Below are positions 1 to 9,315 of a stretch of DNA of 64,000 nucleotides, one piece after another. The notes below the pieces were generated by a model. That model did no database searches. It saw only the letters and a list, made by a program, of their open reading frames with translations, and was not told the DNA's origin. The DNA is taken from assembly GCF_049933045.1 (NCBI RefSeq), contig NZ_CP187926.1, positions 2,852,001 through 2,916,000 of the forward strand, given 5' to 3'. The translations under genes were made by a program, and so were the position numbers. Every line of letters starts with the position of its first letter. Position 1 is the stretch's first letter. The DNA comes from Pseudocolwellia sp049933045. GTDB taxonomy: Bacteria > Pseudomonadota > Gammaproteobacteria > Enterobacterales > Alteromonadaceae.

Positions 1-372
1 ACGATGAAACTACGGGACGAAACAGGTTCATTCGTAAATCCTTATAAAATATGTTTATTTAATTTTTGATGCTTAACTATCCTAATAAAACGATATAACA
101 CTAATCGACTTTATTTATAAATAGCATACAAATATTCCCCTCTTAATAACCAACTCCATCGCACACACATTAAAATAAATACAATATCTTAATAATTACA
201 TTTATTAAGATATAGCTTAAGTACTTAGTGATTAAACATGCTGAATGAACAATTAATAAGAGGAATTGTTGTAAGATAAAATTTTATCTTGGGTCTGTTG
301 GATTTTTCACGATTAAATATTTATCGATGTAATTCAACAGCCACAGTAACTTAAGTATATCTTAGAAACAAA
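1..372. other. Intergenic region with two palindromes, no gene seen
   Basis: No credible coding frame is visible on either strand; the only starts give peptides shorter than about 15 codons. A 12-bp perfect inverted repeat lies at 184-195/202-213 with a 6-nt loop, and an 18-bp perfect palindrome (AAGATAAAATTTTATCTT) lies at 273-290. Neither is followed by a T-run, so they do not look like ordinary terminators. The stretch is probably promoter or 3' sequence of a gene outside the window. Confidence 0.5.
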
Positions 373-396
373 AAAGACACCTAAAAAGGTGTCTTT
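373..396 (-). terminator. Rho-independent terminator of the YHS-domain gene
   Basis: A 9-bp stem AAAGACACC/GGTGTCTTT with a 6-nt loop is followed, on the minus strand, by a T-rich tract. It lies about 45 nt past the stop codon of the YHS-domain gene. Confidence 0.8.
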
Positions 397-441
397 AAAT
401 AATAATAAAAATTGTAAACATACGTTAACAGAGAAAATTAA

Positions 442-921
442 TTACTCTTTGATAAAGCTTTTTACATTAGTTTCTAAAGGATAGTAATAATCAGCATCTT
501 TGATCATAGTTAACTTATCTTTTAACCATTTTTCGTTAACACTTTTACTGTAGTTCAAATAAAGTTTATTTTCATAAATATGAAAAGCATCAGGATCTAT
601 TCGAACCGTGTTACCTTCATCAACCATTGCATAGGCGCACCAACCACCATATTGCGGTGCATACTTTTCTGGAGCAGCTTCAAATAGCGCTTTATTTTCT
701 TTGTTATCAAAATACCAATAAGCATCGCGCCATTTAACTTTAAACGCTTTATCGCCTTCTACTGCTTTATTTTGGGTGAAGTAGGCAACTGTATCGTAAC
801 CATCAATAGCAATACTATTAAAACGCCCTGTGTTGACAGCATCATCAACAGCGAAAGCTGACAAACTGAAAAACATCATAATTATTGCAGCGGCTTGAAC
901 TGACTTTTTAACTAAAAACAT
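442..921 (-). CDS. Secreted YHS-domain protein
   Basis: This is a 159-residue protein with an N-terminal signal peptide (basic start, hydrophobic core, SAFA cleavage region near residue 24). The mature part holds one YHS domain, roughly residues 38-95, recognisable by GYDTVAYF, then KWRDAYWYFDNKENKALF and PEKYAPQYGGWCAYAM. YHS domains are often found in proteins handling metals, but no function is established for this stand-alone periplasmic kind. An AAGGAA ribosome site lies 6-11 nt before the ATG. It has its own terminator and appears monocistronic. Family assignment is firm; the role is unknown. Confidence 0.8.
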   Translation of the reverse strand: MFLVKKSVQAAAIIMMFFSLSAFAVDDAVNTGRFNSIAIDGYDTVAYFTQNKAVEGDKAFKVKWRDAYWYFDNKENKALFEAAPEKYAPQYGGWCAYAMVDEGNTVRIDPDAFHIYENKLYLNYSKSVNEKWLKDKLTMIKDADYYYPLETNVKSFIKE

Positions 922-1095
922 CTTTATTTTCCTTAAAAATAAATAACTACTTATAAGATAGGTTATGAAGGATTTTTCTTTCGCGTAATTTCTAACATTC
1001 TATTTAAATAGTAAATTAATCGATCTAAAACCTATCTTATGATGTAAATTGATTATTTAAAACTAGATTGAATCATCTACAATTTTTAATAAAAA

Positions 1096-1125
1096 AGCCC
1101 TCTATTTGTATGTAAATAGAGGGCT
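1096..1125 (-). terminator. Rho-independent terminator of the S9 peptidase gene
   Basis: A 12-bp perfect stem (AGCCCTCTATTT and its complement at 1114-1125) with a 6-nt loop is followed on the minus strand by six T residues. It lies 40 nt after the peptidase stop. Confidence 0.85.
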
Positions 1126-1164
1126 AATAATGTTCGATTTATTAAAGAAAACGTTAGAACGGTT

Positions 1165-3111
1165 TTAATCTAAATGTTCTTTTAAAAACCCTCCTATTTT
1201 TTTAAATGCATCTAAACGATTACTAGGTTCATCTAAATAATGAGTTCCATATTTATACTCTATGTATTCTACATCAAGTCCTGCTTTCTTAGCTTTATCA
1301 TAAAAATTGGAGGATTGATCTAATCTAACTTGTGTATCATAAGTACCATGAATAAGTAGAATCGGCGCTTTAATTTTATCAAGATAATTAATTGCAGATA
1401 CACTTGCTAATTCTTTCGCTACTTCACTCTTTGAAGGATCGCCAATTTCGTTAATAACATGAGCACGTAAACCTCCTTCCCAACGATAATCATCTTCAGC
1501 TAATTCTAGTAAATCACTTACACCGGCAACACTAACAATACATTTAAATGCATCAGGTTTTTGGAACGACGCTGTTAGAGCCACATAGCCACCATAACTA
1601 TAACCAGCTAAACAAGCGTTATCAGTATTAACCAGTTTTTGAGTTTTCAACCAATCAAAGGCATCATATACATCTTCTTGCATTAATTTACCCCACTCGC
1701 GAAAACCTGACACTTCAAAGTCAGAGCCAAAACCACCCGAGCCACGATAATTCATTTGTAGAACAGCATAACCTTTACTTACGAAAAATTGAACAAAGGT
1801 ATTAAAATATTGGTAATCTCGAACACCGATAGGGCCACCGTGAGGCCATACAATTACAGGTGTTTTTTTAGGGCTAGCATTATGTGGCAAGGTTAAGTAA
1901 CCAGAAAGTTCTGTTCCATCTTTTGCTTTATAGCTATAAGGAGTTACATTAGGGAAGTTTTTGTTTGTTAAATAAGGATATTGTGTAAACCAAACCCCTG
2001 CTTTTTTAACATTTAAATCCATCCATAGAAATTTACTTGGGCTGTTATCACTGGCAGCTAAAATAAGCATTCTTTGCTTGTTTTGACTAAGGCTATAAAT
2101 ACTTGTCTCGAAGTTTTTAAATGTATTTTTAACTAATGTTGCAATATTATTGTCAGCATCTTCTATGTAGTGACTTCTGCGGAAGTTATCAAAATAATAA
2201 ACACCTAAAACTCTATCTCGATCAGCAGAGTATATAACGCCTTCAATATCATATTTATCATGGCTATAAATAATACTATCGAATTCACCTTTTTCTATAT
2301 CATATTGCCATAAAGAGGCTCTACGAGTTTCTCTATCACTAATAACCAATAATTTATTGTCTTGTACTATAATAGGTCTGAAGGTTTCACCTTTATATGC
2401 TTTTTTCTTATGTAATAAACTCCATTCAGATGATGCATCTTTTCGATACCAAATGGTTCTTACATCACGTTCAACTTTGTCTGTACCATAACCAAAAACA
2501 ACAACACCTTCACTGTTTACAACCCAAGAATGAACATTATATGTATTAGCAAATAGCTTCTCTAAACTACCGTCGTTAACATTAAATTTAAAAACAGCGT
2601 GATCTTTATCTCGTTTATCATATAACTGAACTAAAATATGCTCTTTATCATTTTTCAGTAGCGAAACTAAACTAACATCTCCTGCTGCAATTTTTTCCCA
2701 GTTATTTAGATCTCTTCGTCCTCGTTGTTTAATTTCTCGTAAATTTTTACCGTCAATATCTATGGCAAATAAGCGTGTCATTCTAAAATAACGGTCGACA
2801 ATCCTTTCCGAATAACTTGCAGAAACTAATACACGTTTCTCATTTATCCAATAAACATTATCTATCCTATCTTTAGCTTTTTTAAGCTTAACGAGAGTTG
2901 TAATTTCTTGACCGCCAAAATCACTCAAAATAACACTAGGACCATCATCTGTATTATAAATAGCAACGATCTTATTACCATCAGGTGAAACAGATGGTCT
3001 TTCAAACATAGGTAGAACACCGAAGTCTTTGTAGGAGAGTAGTGACTGAGCAGAGAAACTGCTAAAGGCAATACTATAAATAGCTATTGCTAAAATGAAT
3101 AAACGCTTCAT
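1165..3111 (-). CDS. Secreted S9 family (prolyl oligopeptidase-type) peptidase
   Basis: This 648-residue protein has a signal peptide (first about 20 residues, ending SSFSA), a long N-terminal region with beta-propeller-like SPDG-type repeats, and a C-terminal alpha/beta-hydrolase domain from about residue 400. The catalytic triad can be read directly: Ser505 in GYSYGG, Asp592 in HGTYDTQV and His624 in YGTHYLD, with the spacing usual for the DPP-IV/acylaminoacyl peptidase branch. HGGP before the domain is the expected oxyanion-side motif. It would cleave short peptides in the periplasm or outside the cell. Exact specificity cannot be read. It sits alone between two terminators. Confidence 0.88.
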   Translation of the reverse strand: MKRLFILAIAIYSIAFSSFSAQSLLSYKDFGVLPMFERPSVSPDGNKIVAIYNTDDGPSVILSDFGGQEITTLVKLKKAKDRIDNVYWINEKRVLVSASYSERIVDRYFRMTRLFAIDIDGKNLREIKQRGRRDLNNWEKIAAGDVSLVSLLKNDKEHILVQLYDKRDKDHAVFKFNVNDGSLEKLFANTYNVHSWVVNSEGVVVFGYGTDKVERDVRTIWYRKDASSEWSLLHKKKAYKGETFRPIIVQDNKLLVISDRETRRASLWQYDIEKGEFDSIIYSHDKYDIEGVIYSADRDRVLGVYYFDNFRRSHYIEDADNNIATLVKNTFKNFETSIYSLSQNKQRMLILAASDNSPSKFLWMDLNVKKAGVWFTQYPYLTNKNFPNVTPYSYKAKDGTELSGYLTLPHNASPKKTPVIVWPHGGPIGVRDYQYFNTFVQFFVSKGYAVLQMNYRGSGGFGSDFEVSGFREWGKLMQEDVYDAFDWLKTQKLVNTDNACLAGYSYGGYVALTASFQKPDAFKCIVSVAGVSDLLELAEDDYRWEGGLRAHVINEIGDPSKSEVAKELASVSAINYLDKIKAPILLIHGTYDTQVRLDQSSNFYDKAKKAGLDVEYIEYKYGTHYLDEPSNRLDAFKKIGGFLKEHLD

Positions 3112-3169
3112 TAATACATCCTTGTTAATTTAAATATGGAAAATTATATTTTGCCTAATAAAAACAAAA

Positions 3170-3191
3170 AAGCCAATATAAATATTGGCTT
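3170..3191 (-). terminator. Rho-independent terminator of pssA
   Basis: A stem AAGCCAATAT/ATATTGGCTT with a very short loop is followed on the minus strand by TTTTTGTTTTTATT. It lies 57 nt past the pssA stop and before the peptidase gene. Confidence 0.75.
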
Positions 3192-3247
3192 GTGGGACGG
3201 AATTCTCAATCCTGATAAACTAAAAAAGCATCTAAAAAAATTTTATA

Positions 3248-4021
3248 CTATTTAAAATCAGCATCTTTGTCGTCACCAACAACATGCTCTAGTTTAAGCT
3301 TTCTCACTCCTCTAATAGTGGTAAAAGGCCCAGAAAAAGCATAAATAACGAAAATGATGAGTAATACATTTTCAGGACTTGAGGCAACAATAACAAACGC
3401 AAGAACGATCAGTAGAACAACAACAAAGTTTACCTTTCCTTTCCAGTCGACATCTTTAAAGCTGCTATACCTGAAGTTACTCACCATCAGCAAACCTGTA
3501 ATAATAGTAATTACGCCAACAATGTAACCATAATCTTGACCGACAATTTCGTACGACGAACCAACCCAGACTAAACTTGCAATAACGCCAGCGGCTGCCG
3601 GACTTGCTAAACCTTGAAAATAACGTTTATCAGCAACACCAACCTGTGTATTAAAGCGAGCTAATCTAAGTGCTGCACTTGCTACAAAGACAAAAGAAGC
3701 TAACCAACCAAATTTTCCAAAGTCATCTAATGCCCAGTTATAAGCAACTAATCCTGGTGCAATACCAAATGACACCATATCTGCCATGCTATCGTATTCA
3801 GCTCCAAATTCACTTTGCGTATTTGTCATTCTTGCAACTCGCCCATCTAAGCCATCAAATACCATAGCAACAAATATTGCGATAGCTGCACTTTCAAAGT
3901 GCCCATTCATAGAAGATACGATGGCATAAAATCCAAAAAACAAACCTGCCGTTGTTAATAAATTAGGTAAAAGATAAATACCTTTATTAGGTGTTTTTTC
4001 ATTTGAAGAGTTTTGTGTCAT
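3248..4021 (-). CDS. pssA: CDP-diacylglycerol--serine O-phosphatidyltransferase
   Basis: This is an inner-membrane enzyme of 257 residues that makes phosphatidylserine from CDP-diacylglycerol and serine, the first committed step to phosphatidylethanolamine. The full CDP-alcohol phosphotransferase signature is present: D59-G60-x2-A63-R64-x8-G73-x3-D77-x3-D81. Several hydrophobic membrane segments follow. This is the integral-membrane (subtype II, Bacillus-like) PssA, not the peripheral phospholipase-D type of E. coli; that subtype is common in marine gammaproteobacteria. It has its own terminator and no obvious operon partner. Confidence 0.9.
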   Translation of the reverse strand: MTQNSSNEKTPNKGIYLLPNLLTTAGLFFGFYAIVSSMNGHFESAAIAIFVAMVFDGLDGRVARMTNTQSEFGAEYDSMADMVSFGIAPGLVAYNWALDDFGKFGWLASFVFVASAALRLARFNTQVGVADKRYFQGLASPAAAGVIASLVWVGSSYEIVGQDYGYIVGVITIITGLLMVSNFRYSSFKDVDWKGKVNFVVVLLIVLAFVIVASSPENVLLIIFVIYAFSGPFTTIRGVRKLKLEHVVGDDKDADFK

Positions 4022-4231
4022 TTTAAAACCATTAGGTTATACAAGGTGTTTGCGTAAATTTACCATAAGTCTAATTCACAACGATAGAATATTTACTATT
4101 ATTACGCTTAAAAAGCATAAAATGTTTGAATTATTACTAGGGAATGTTATAGATTCATATTACACATTCTTAAGTAGATTTATAAACATCATAATTTACT
4201 TACTGATTTAAAAAATAAAAAGAGTTTAAAA

Positions 4232-4663
4232 ATGAAATATTGGTCTGCAGGTTTATTACTTGCTTTTAGTTTGAATACTTTCGCCGATGGTATTATTTAT
4301 AGATGGGTTGATGAAAGTGGTATTGTTCACTTTACTCAGCATCAACCTGCTGTAGGTGATTATACTGAATTGACCATGGCTAATACTCATTTATCAAATA
4401 CTGATAAGAAAGATAATACGCCGAAAGAAACAAAAAGCTTAGTATCTCAGCCAGATAAAAAAGAAACGGAAGCTTCTGAAAACTTAACGATTGATACAGC
4501 TAAAAAATGTGAAGAAGCTAAGAAAAACTTAGCTACGTTAAGTGACTTTAATAGGATCCGCTTTGTAAATGCAGATGGCGAGACTCAAGTATTAGATAAA
4601 GAAGCACAGAAAGAGCAACTCGTTATTAATCAAGAACGAGTTGATCTTTTCTGTAAAAAATAA
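4232..4663 (+). CDS. DUF4124 domain-containing periplasmic protein
   Basis: A 143-residue protein with a signal peptide (cleavage likely after FADG's Ala, residue 18). It is followed by the DUF4124 core, IYRWVDESGIVHFTQHQP, the Y-x-W-x-D-x-x-G-x-x-H-F-T/S pattern of that family. The middle is Lys/Glu/Thr rich and probably disordered. An AAAGAG ribosome site precedes the ATG. Its function is unknown. Its stop codon lies one base from the stop of convergent clpB, so there is no room for an intrinsic terminator between them. Confidence 0.75.
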   Translation: MKYWSAGLLLAFSLNTFADGIIYRWVDESGIVHFTQHQPAVGDYTELTMANTHLSNTDKKDNTPKETKSLVSQPDKKETEASENLTIDTAKKCEEAKKNLATLSDFNRIRFVNADGETQVLDKEAQKEQLVINQERVDLFCKK

Positions 4664-4664
4664 C

Positions 4665-7241
4665 TTATGTAATTGTAAAAGTTAGTTTCTCATCTAGCAG
4701 TTCTATTCTAATAACACTCTCTTGAGTAATGTCTCCCGCCAGCAGTGATTGAGCTAGCGGGTTTTCAATTTCCTGTTGGATAACTCTTTTGAGTGGTCTT
4801 GCACCGAAAAAATGATCAAACCCAATGGTACCAATATAATGTAACGCTTCTTCAGATATAGTGAGTGTTATATCTTTATCTTTTAAACGTTTCGCAAGTA
4901 ATTTAATTTGTATGCCCGCTATTTTCTCAATCTGACTTGTTTCTAGTGGATGAAATACAACAGATTCATCAATTCGGTTAATGAATTCAGGCTTAAAGTA
5001 TTGATGAACTTCTTCCATCACCTGACTTTTCATTAATTCATATTGTTTTTCTGCACTAAACTTTTGGATAACATCAGAACCAATATTAGATGTCATGATG
5101 ATCACTGTATTTTTAAAATCAACCGTTCTTCCCTGCCCATCAGTCAATCTTCCGTCATCAAGTACCTGAAGTAAGATATTAAAAACATCATGGTGTGCTT
5201 TTTCTATTTCGTCCAACAAAATAACTGAATAAGGTTTACGACGTACAGCTTCTGTTAAATAGCCGCCCTCTTCATAACCAACATAACCAGGAGGAGCACC
5301 GATAAGACGAGCAACAGAATGCTTTTCCATAAACTCTGACATATCTATTCTTATTAAAGAGTCTTCACTATCAAATAAAAAGTTAGCCAGTGACTTCGTT
5401 AATTCTGTTTTACCTACACCCGTTGGACCTAAGAATAAAAAAGATCCTATGGGTTGATCAGGATCTGATAAACCAGCTCTTGATCTTCTAATAGCATTTG
5501 ATACTGATTCTACCGCTTCATTTTGTCCGATAACTTTCTCATGTAAGCTATCTTCCATGTTTAACAATTTTTCTCGCTCTTGTTCTAGCATTTTTGAAAC
5601 AGGAATACCTGTAGCCTTACTTAAAACATCGGCAATTTCGGCTTCAGTTACTTTATTTTTTAGCAAGCTCATTTCTTGCATTTCAGCTTGGCTTGCTAAA
5701 TCAAGTTGCTTTTCAAGCTCTGGAATTCGTCCGTGGTGCAGTTCAGACATTTTATTCAGGTCACCAACTCGAGTGGCAGCTTCAAGTGCTAATCTCGCTT
5801 GCTCAAGATCGGTTTTAATAGTTTGTGTACCATGTAATGCAGCTTTTTCAGTTGTCCATACTTCATCAAGCTCGTCATATTGGCTTTGCATTATTTCTAT
5901 TTCTTGCACAATAATTTCTAAACGTTTTACTGAAGCAGTATCCGATTCTTTCGCTAAAGCTCTCTCTTCTAATTTTAGCTGGATCAGTCTTCTTTCTAAA
6001 CGATCTAAATCTTCTGGTTTAGAGTCCATTTGTAAACGAATACTAGATGCAGCTTCATCAATCAGATCTATAGCTTTATCTGGTAACTGACGATCACTGA
6101 TATAGCGGTAAGATAATGTTGCCGCTGCAACAATCGCAGGATCAGTGATTTCAACATTATGATGCAGTTCATAGCGCTCTTTTAAACCACGTAAAATAGC
6201 AATAGTATCTTCCACACTTGGTTCATCAACTAATACTTTTTGGAAACGACGTTCTAAAGCCGCATCTTTTTCTATATATTGTCGATATTCATCAAGTGTG
6301 GTTGCACCTACACAATGTAAGTCACCTCGAGCTAAAGCAGGCTTTAACATATTACCTGCATCCATAGCACCATCAGACTTCCCGGCGCCAACCATGGTAT
6401 GTAATTCATCAATGAAGAGGATCACTTGCCCTTCTTCTTTCGCTAATTCATTTAAAACAGCTTTTAAACGCTCTTCAAATTCGCCTCGATATTTAGCGCC
6501 AGCAACTAAAGCTCCCATATCTAATGAAAGAACTCTTTTATTTCTTATACCCTCTGGTACAGCATTATCAATAATTCGTTGAGCTAGCCCTTCAACAATC
6601 GCTGTTTTACCTACACCTGGTTCACCTATTAAGACAGGATTGTTTTTGGTGCGTCTTTGTAATACTTGAATAGTTCGTCTTATTTCATCGTCACGCCCAA
6701 TTACAGGATCGAGTTTTCCTTGCTCTGCTCTTTCAGTTAAATCTACCGTGTATTTATTTAATGCTTGGCGTACGTCTTCAGCATTTTGATCATTCACTGA
6801 TTCTCCACCTCTTATATGTTCTATTGCTTTCTCTAATCGTGATTTATTAGCACCCAGCGCAGTTAACATTCTGCCTAGCGCGCCTTTATCTTCGATAGCA
6901 GCAAGAACAAAAACTTCAGATGATATGTATTTATCACCTAGTTTTTGAGCGTATTTATCACATAGATTAAATAAGTTACCTAGAGACGCTGAAAGTTGTA
7001 CATCTCCTCCTGTGCCAGAAACCTGAGCTAAATTAGTTAAAGACGTGTCTATCTGATTACGTAAGGTATGAATATTTACGCCTGCACTCTTTAATAAGGG
7101 GATTACGCTATTATTATTTTGATTTAATAACGACATCATTAAATGAGTAGGCTCAATAAATTGGTGGTCTTTTCCTAATGCAAGCGATTGAGCATCAGAA
7201 ATAGCTTCTTGGAATGTTTGGGTAAATCGGTCTAAGCGCAT
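4665..7241 (-). CDS. clpB: ATP-dependent disaggregase ClpB (Hsp104 family)
   Basis: This is a complete ClpB of 858 residues (E. coli has 857). It has an N-domain (1-145), AAA+ module 1 with Walker A GEPGVGKT at 206-213 and Walker B LFIDELH, the coiled-coil M domain (about 410-525), and AAA+ module 2 with GPTGVGKT at 605-612 and Walker B LLDEIEKAH. Both Walker lysines, K212 and K611, match E. coli numbering. With DnaK/DnaJ/GrpE it rescues aggregated proteins in the cytoplasm. A heat-shock type promoter lies just upstream at 7301-7326. Confidence 0.97.
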   Translation of the reverse strand: MRLDRFTQTFQEAISDAQSLALGKDHQFIEPTHLMMSLLNQNNNSVIPLLKSAGVNIHTLRNQIDTSLTNLAQVSGTGGDVQLSASLGNLFNLCDKYAQKLGDKYISSEVFVLAAIEDKGALGRMLTALGANKSRLEKAIEHIRGGESVNDQNAEDVRQALNKYTVDLTERAEQGKLDPVIGRDDEIRRTIQVLQRRTKNNPVLIGEPGVGKTAIVEGLAQRIIDNAVPEGIRNKRVLSLDMGALVAGAKYRGEFEERLKAVLNELAKEEGQVILFIDELHTMVGAGKSDGAMDAGNMLKPALARGDLHCVGATTLDEYRQYIEKDAALERRFQKVLVDEPSVEDTIAILRGLKERYELHHNVEITDPAIVAAATLSYRYISDRQLPDKAIDLIDEAASSIRLQMDSKPEDLDRLERRLIQLKLEERALAKESDTASVKRLEIIVQEIEIMQSQYDELDEVWTTEKAALHGTQTIKTDLEQARLALEAATRVGDLNKMSELHHGRIPELEKQLDLASQAEMQEMSLLKNKVTEAEIADVLSKATGIPVSKMLEQEREKLLNMEDSLHEKVIGQNEAVESVSNAIRRSRAGLSDPDQPIGSFLFLGPTGVGKTELTKSLANFLFDSEDSLIRIDMSEFMEKHSVARLIGAPPGYVGYEEGGYLTEAVRRKPYSVILLDEIEKAHHDVFNILLQVLDDGRLTDGQGRTVDFKNTVIIMTSNIGSDVIQKFSAEKQYELMKSQVMEEVHQYFKPEFINRIDESVVFHPLETSQIEKIAGIQIKLLAKRLKDKDITLTISEEALHYIGTIGFDHFFGARPLKRVIQQEIENPLAQSLLAGDITQESVIRIELLDEKLTFTIT

Positions 7242-7300
7242 GGTACACCTTCAATAAAACGAAATTAAATATGATCTAGTTTAACTTTCTATAGTTTATT

Positions 7301-7327
7301 AATAGGGGCAAATTGCGAAATTTCAAT
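7301..7327 (-). promoter_or_regulatory. Candidate sigma32 (heat-shock) promoter of clpB
   Basis: Read on the minus strand, ATTGAAA (-35, 7321-7327) is followed after 12 nt by CCCCTATT (-10, 7301-7308). This is close to the sigma32 consensus CTTGAAA-N11-16-CCCCATnT. It ends 60 nt before the clpB ATG. The match is read by eye and the use is inferred from the known RpoH control of clpB. Confidence 0.7.
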
Positions 7328-7372
7328 CTAGATTCATTTACTTTTGATCTAGAATAATATTTATATAGATCT

Positions 7373-8134
7373 TTAAGTTCGACAAATCATAGTCGCCATT
7401 CGACCTGTTTTATGACTTCTTCTATAAGAATAGTAATCATCAGTCTGAGTGAATGTGCAATGAGGTAAGGAATATACGTATTGAGCACCTAGTTTTTCTA
7501 GCTGTACTTGGGCGATGAGATGTAAGTTAGCCAAATATTTAATTTCATTCTCTGAGGATTTAAAAGCAACAAAAGCTTTTTTAAAGTCTGAGTCTATTGA
7601 AATAAACTGTTCATATACCTCTTTACCTACTTCAAAGCTTGCAGGTCCTATACAAGGTCCTAACCAAACATGTAGATCTTGAACAGCAGTGTTCATTTTC
7701 AAGAGTGTCTGCTCAATAATATTTTGGGATAATGGTTTCCATCCTCCATGTATTACAGCAATTTCACTTCCATCAAGTGAAGAAATAATAATAGGTAAAC
7801 AATCAGCCGTCATTACAGCAAGTGCTATATTCTTTTGTTGTGTAATAGAGGCATCAGCAATAAGCACACCTGAACATGTTGTTATAACTTCCACGTTATT
7901 TCCATGAACTTGCTCTAACCATTGAATTGATGTTTTTTCTGGAAGGTAGTTAAGTAAAAGATTTCTATTACTTTGAAGAATGCTTTTGTCATCGCCTACA
8001 TGCAAACCTAAGTTAAAATTTCCGTAAGATGAAGAGCGTTTAAATTGTTCGGGATGATGAACAGTTGTAGTAAAGGCCACTACATTTTGTACTGGCCAAG
8101 ACAAATAATGAAAAACGTTATTAGTACGGTTCAA
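7373..8134 (-). CDS. pgeF: Peptidoglycan editing factor / YfiH-family (polyphenol oxidase-like) protein
   Basis: A 253-residue YfiH/DUF152 (laccase-domain) protein. The three metal or active-site residues are visible: His77 in LEQVHGN, Cys112 in TADCLP and His129 in VIHGGW, followed by LGPCIGPASFEVG. In E. coli YfiH corrects wrong amino acids in muropeptides; homologues also act as purine nucleoside phosphorylases/deaminases, so the substrate here is uncertain. Its start lies 14 nt inside the 3' end of rluD, indicating translational coupling; rluD-yfiH(-clpB) is the conserved gammaproteobacterial order. Confidence 0.88.
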   Translation of the reverse strand: MNRTNNVFHYLSWPVQNVVAFTTTVHHPEQFKRSSSYGNFNLGLHVGDDKSILQSNRNLLLNYLPEKTSIQWLEQVHGNNVEVITTCSGVLIADASITQQKNIALAVMTADCLPIIISSLDGSEIAVIHGGWKPLSQNIIEQTLLKMNTAVQDLHVWLGPCIGPASFEVGKEVYEQFISIDSDFKKAFVAFKSSENEIKYLANLHLIAQVQLEKLGAQYVYSLPHCTFTQTDDYYSYRRSHKTGRMATMICRT

Positions 8135-9095
8135 TTGAATGTAACTTACTATCTTCTCTTAACAGTGCAGTTAACTTAACCATATCTTCTGGTACATCAG
8201 CATGCCATGTCATTTGCTCACCCGTTATAGGATGAAATAACGATAACATTGCAGCATGTAAAGCTTGTCGATGAAATCCACGTAAAAAGTCACGTAAGTC
8301 TTCAGTTGCATTTTTAGGTGGACGAGGTCTACCACCATATACAGGGTCACCAACAAGTGGATGAGTAATATGAGACATGTGTACTCTGATTTGATGAGTA
8401 CGCCCTGTTTCTAATCGCAAACGAAGTCGGGTATGAAGTCTAAACTTTTCCATAACACGATAATGTGTAACTGATGGGCGTCCTGAAAAAGATACAGCCA
8501 TATGTGTGCGTTTAGTAGGGTGTCTGCCAATAGGTTGATCAACCAAACCACCAGCAGTCATAACACCAGCAGCAACAGCTTCATATTCACGAGTGATTTC
8601 TCGGGCTTGCAATGCTTCAACTAAATTAGTTTGTGCTGCAATTGTTTTAGCAACAACCATTAACCCAGTCGTATCTTTATCTAAACGATGCACTATGCCA
8701 GCTCTTGGTACAATTTCTACCTGAGGGCAATAATGTAACAATGCATTTAATACAGTACCGTCCGGGTTACCTGCTCCAGGATGTACTACTAAACCAGCAG
8801 GCTTATTAATAACTAAAATATCATCATCTTCGTATACGATATTTAACGGTAAATCTTGAGCTTTAAATCTAACTTCAGCTTCTATTACAGTATCGATAGC
8901 TATACTTTCGCCACCAAACATTTTTTCGCGTGCAATATTAACTACAGCGTCGTTTACACTGACGTGACCAGCTAAAATCCAATCTTTTAACCTTGTTCTT
9001 GAATAATCAGGAAACATTTCCGCAATTGTTTGGTCTAATCTTTTACCCAGACAAGATTCAGGGACTATACCAGTGTGTTGAATTTTTTCAGCCAT
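8121..9095 (-). CDS. rluD: 23S rRNA pseudouridine(1911/1915/1917) synthase RluD
   Basis: RluD makes pseudouridines in helix 69 of 23S rRNA during 50S assembly. An N-terminal S4 domain (about 18-75) precedes the catalytic domain with the RluA/RluD motif HRLDKDTTG; the catalytic Asp is residue 139 when counted from the chosen start, the same number as in E. coli. I place the start at 9095 (MAEKIQHTG), not at an in-frame ATG nine codons upstream (9122). The inner ATG has AAAGAGAA just before it and aligns with the E. coli N-terminus. The last 14 nt overlap pgeF. Confidence 0.94.
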   Translation of the reverse strand: MAEKIQHTGIVPESCLGKRLDQTIAEMFPDYSRTRLKDWILAGHVSVNDAVVNIAREKMFGGESIAIDTVIEAEVRFKAQDLPLNIVYEDDDILVINKPAGLVVHPGAGNPDGTVLNALLHYCPQVEIVPRAGIVHRLDKDTTGLMVVAKTIAAQTNLVEALQAREITREYEAVAAGVMTAGGLVDQPIGRHPTKRTHMAVSFSGRPSVTHYRVMEKFRLHTRLRLRLETGRTHQIRVHMSHITHPLVGDPVYGGRPRPPKNATEDLRDFLRGFHRQALHAAMLSLFHPITGEQMTWHADVPEDMVKLTALLREDSKLHSIEPY

Positions 9096-9315
9096 TAAGT
9101 TCTCTTTAAATTTACCAAGCAAACTAAATATACTTTAGTACTGTGCAAGGAATGTTTGCTAGGTTAGAATGCTTGGATATTTTACCTGTTTGTGTGATGG
9201 GATGAAACCAACTTTATTAAATAAATATGAATGCGATAATTAATGCATGAATCATATAGAATTTTGATAAAGCCACATTAACTTTAGCTAAACCAACGTT
9301 GTGATTTTTATATCT

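Noticed and set aside
4660..4668. Possible fusion or frameshift between the DUF4124 gene and clpB
   Set aside because: The genes are convergent with separate intact stops one base apart; both proteins are complete.
5557..6090. A 177-codon open frame on the + strand opposite clpB
   Set aside because: It is antisense to the well-conserved clpB M domain, Ser-rich, and has no ribosome site; a shadow of the opposite strand.
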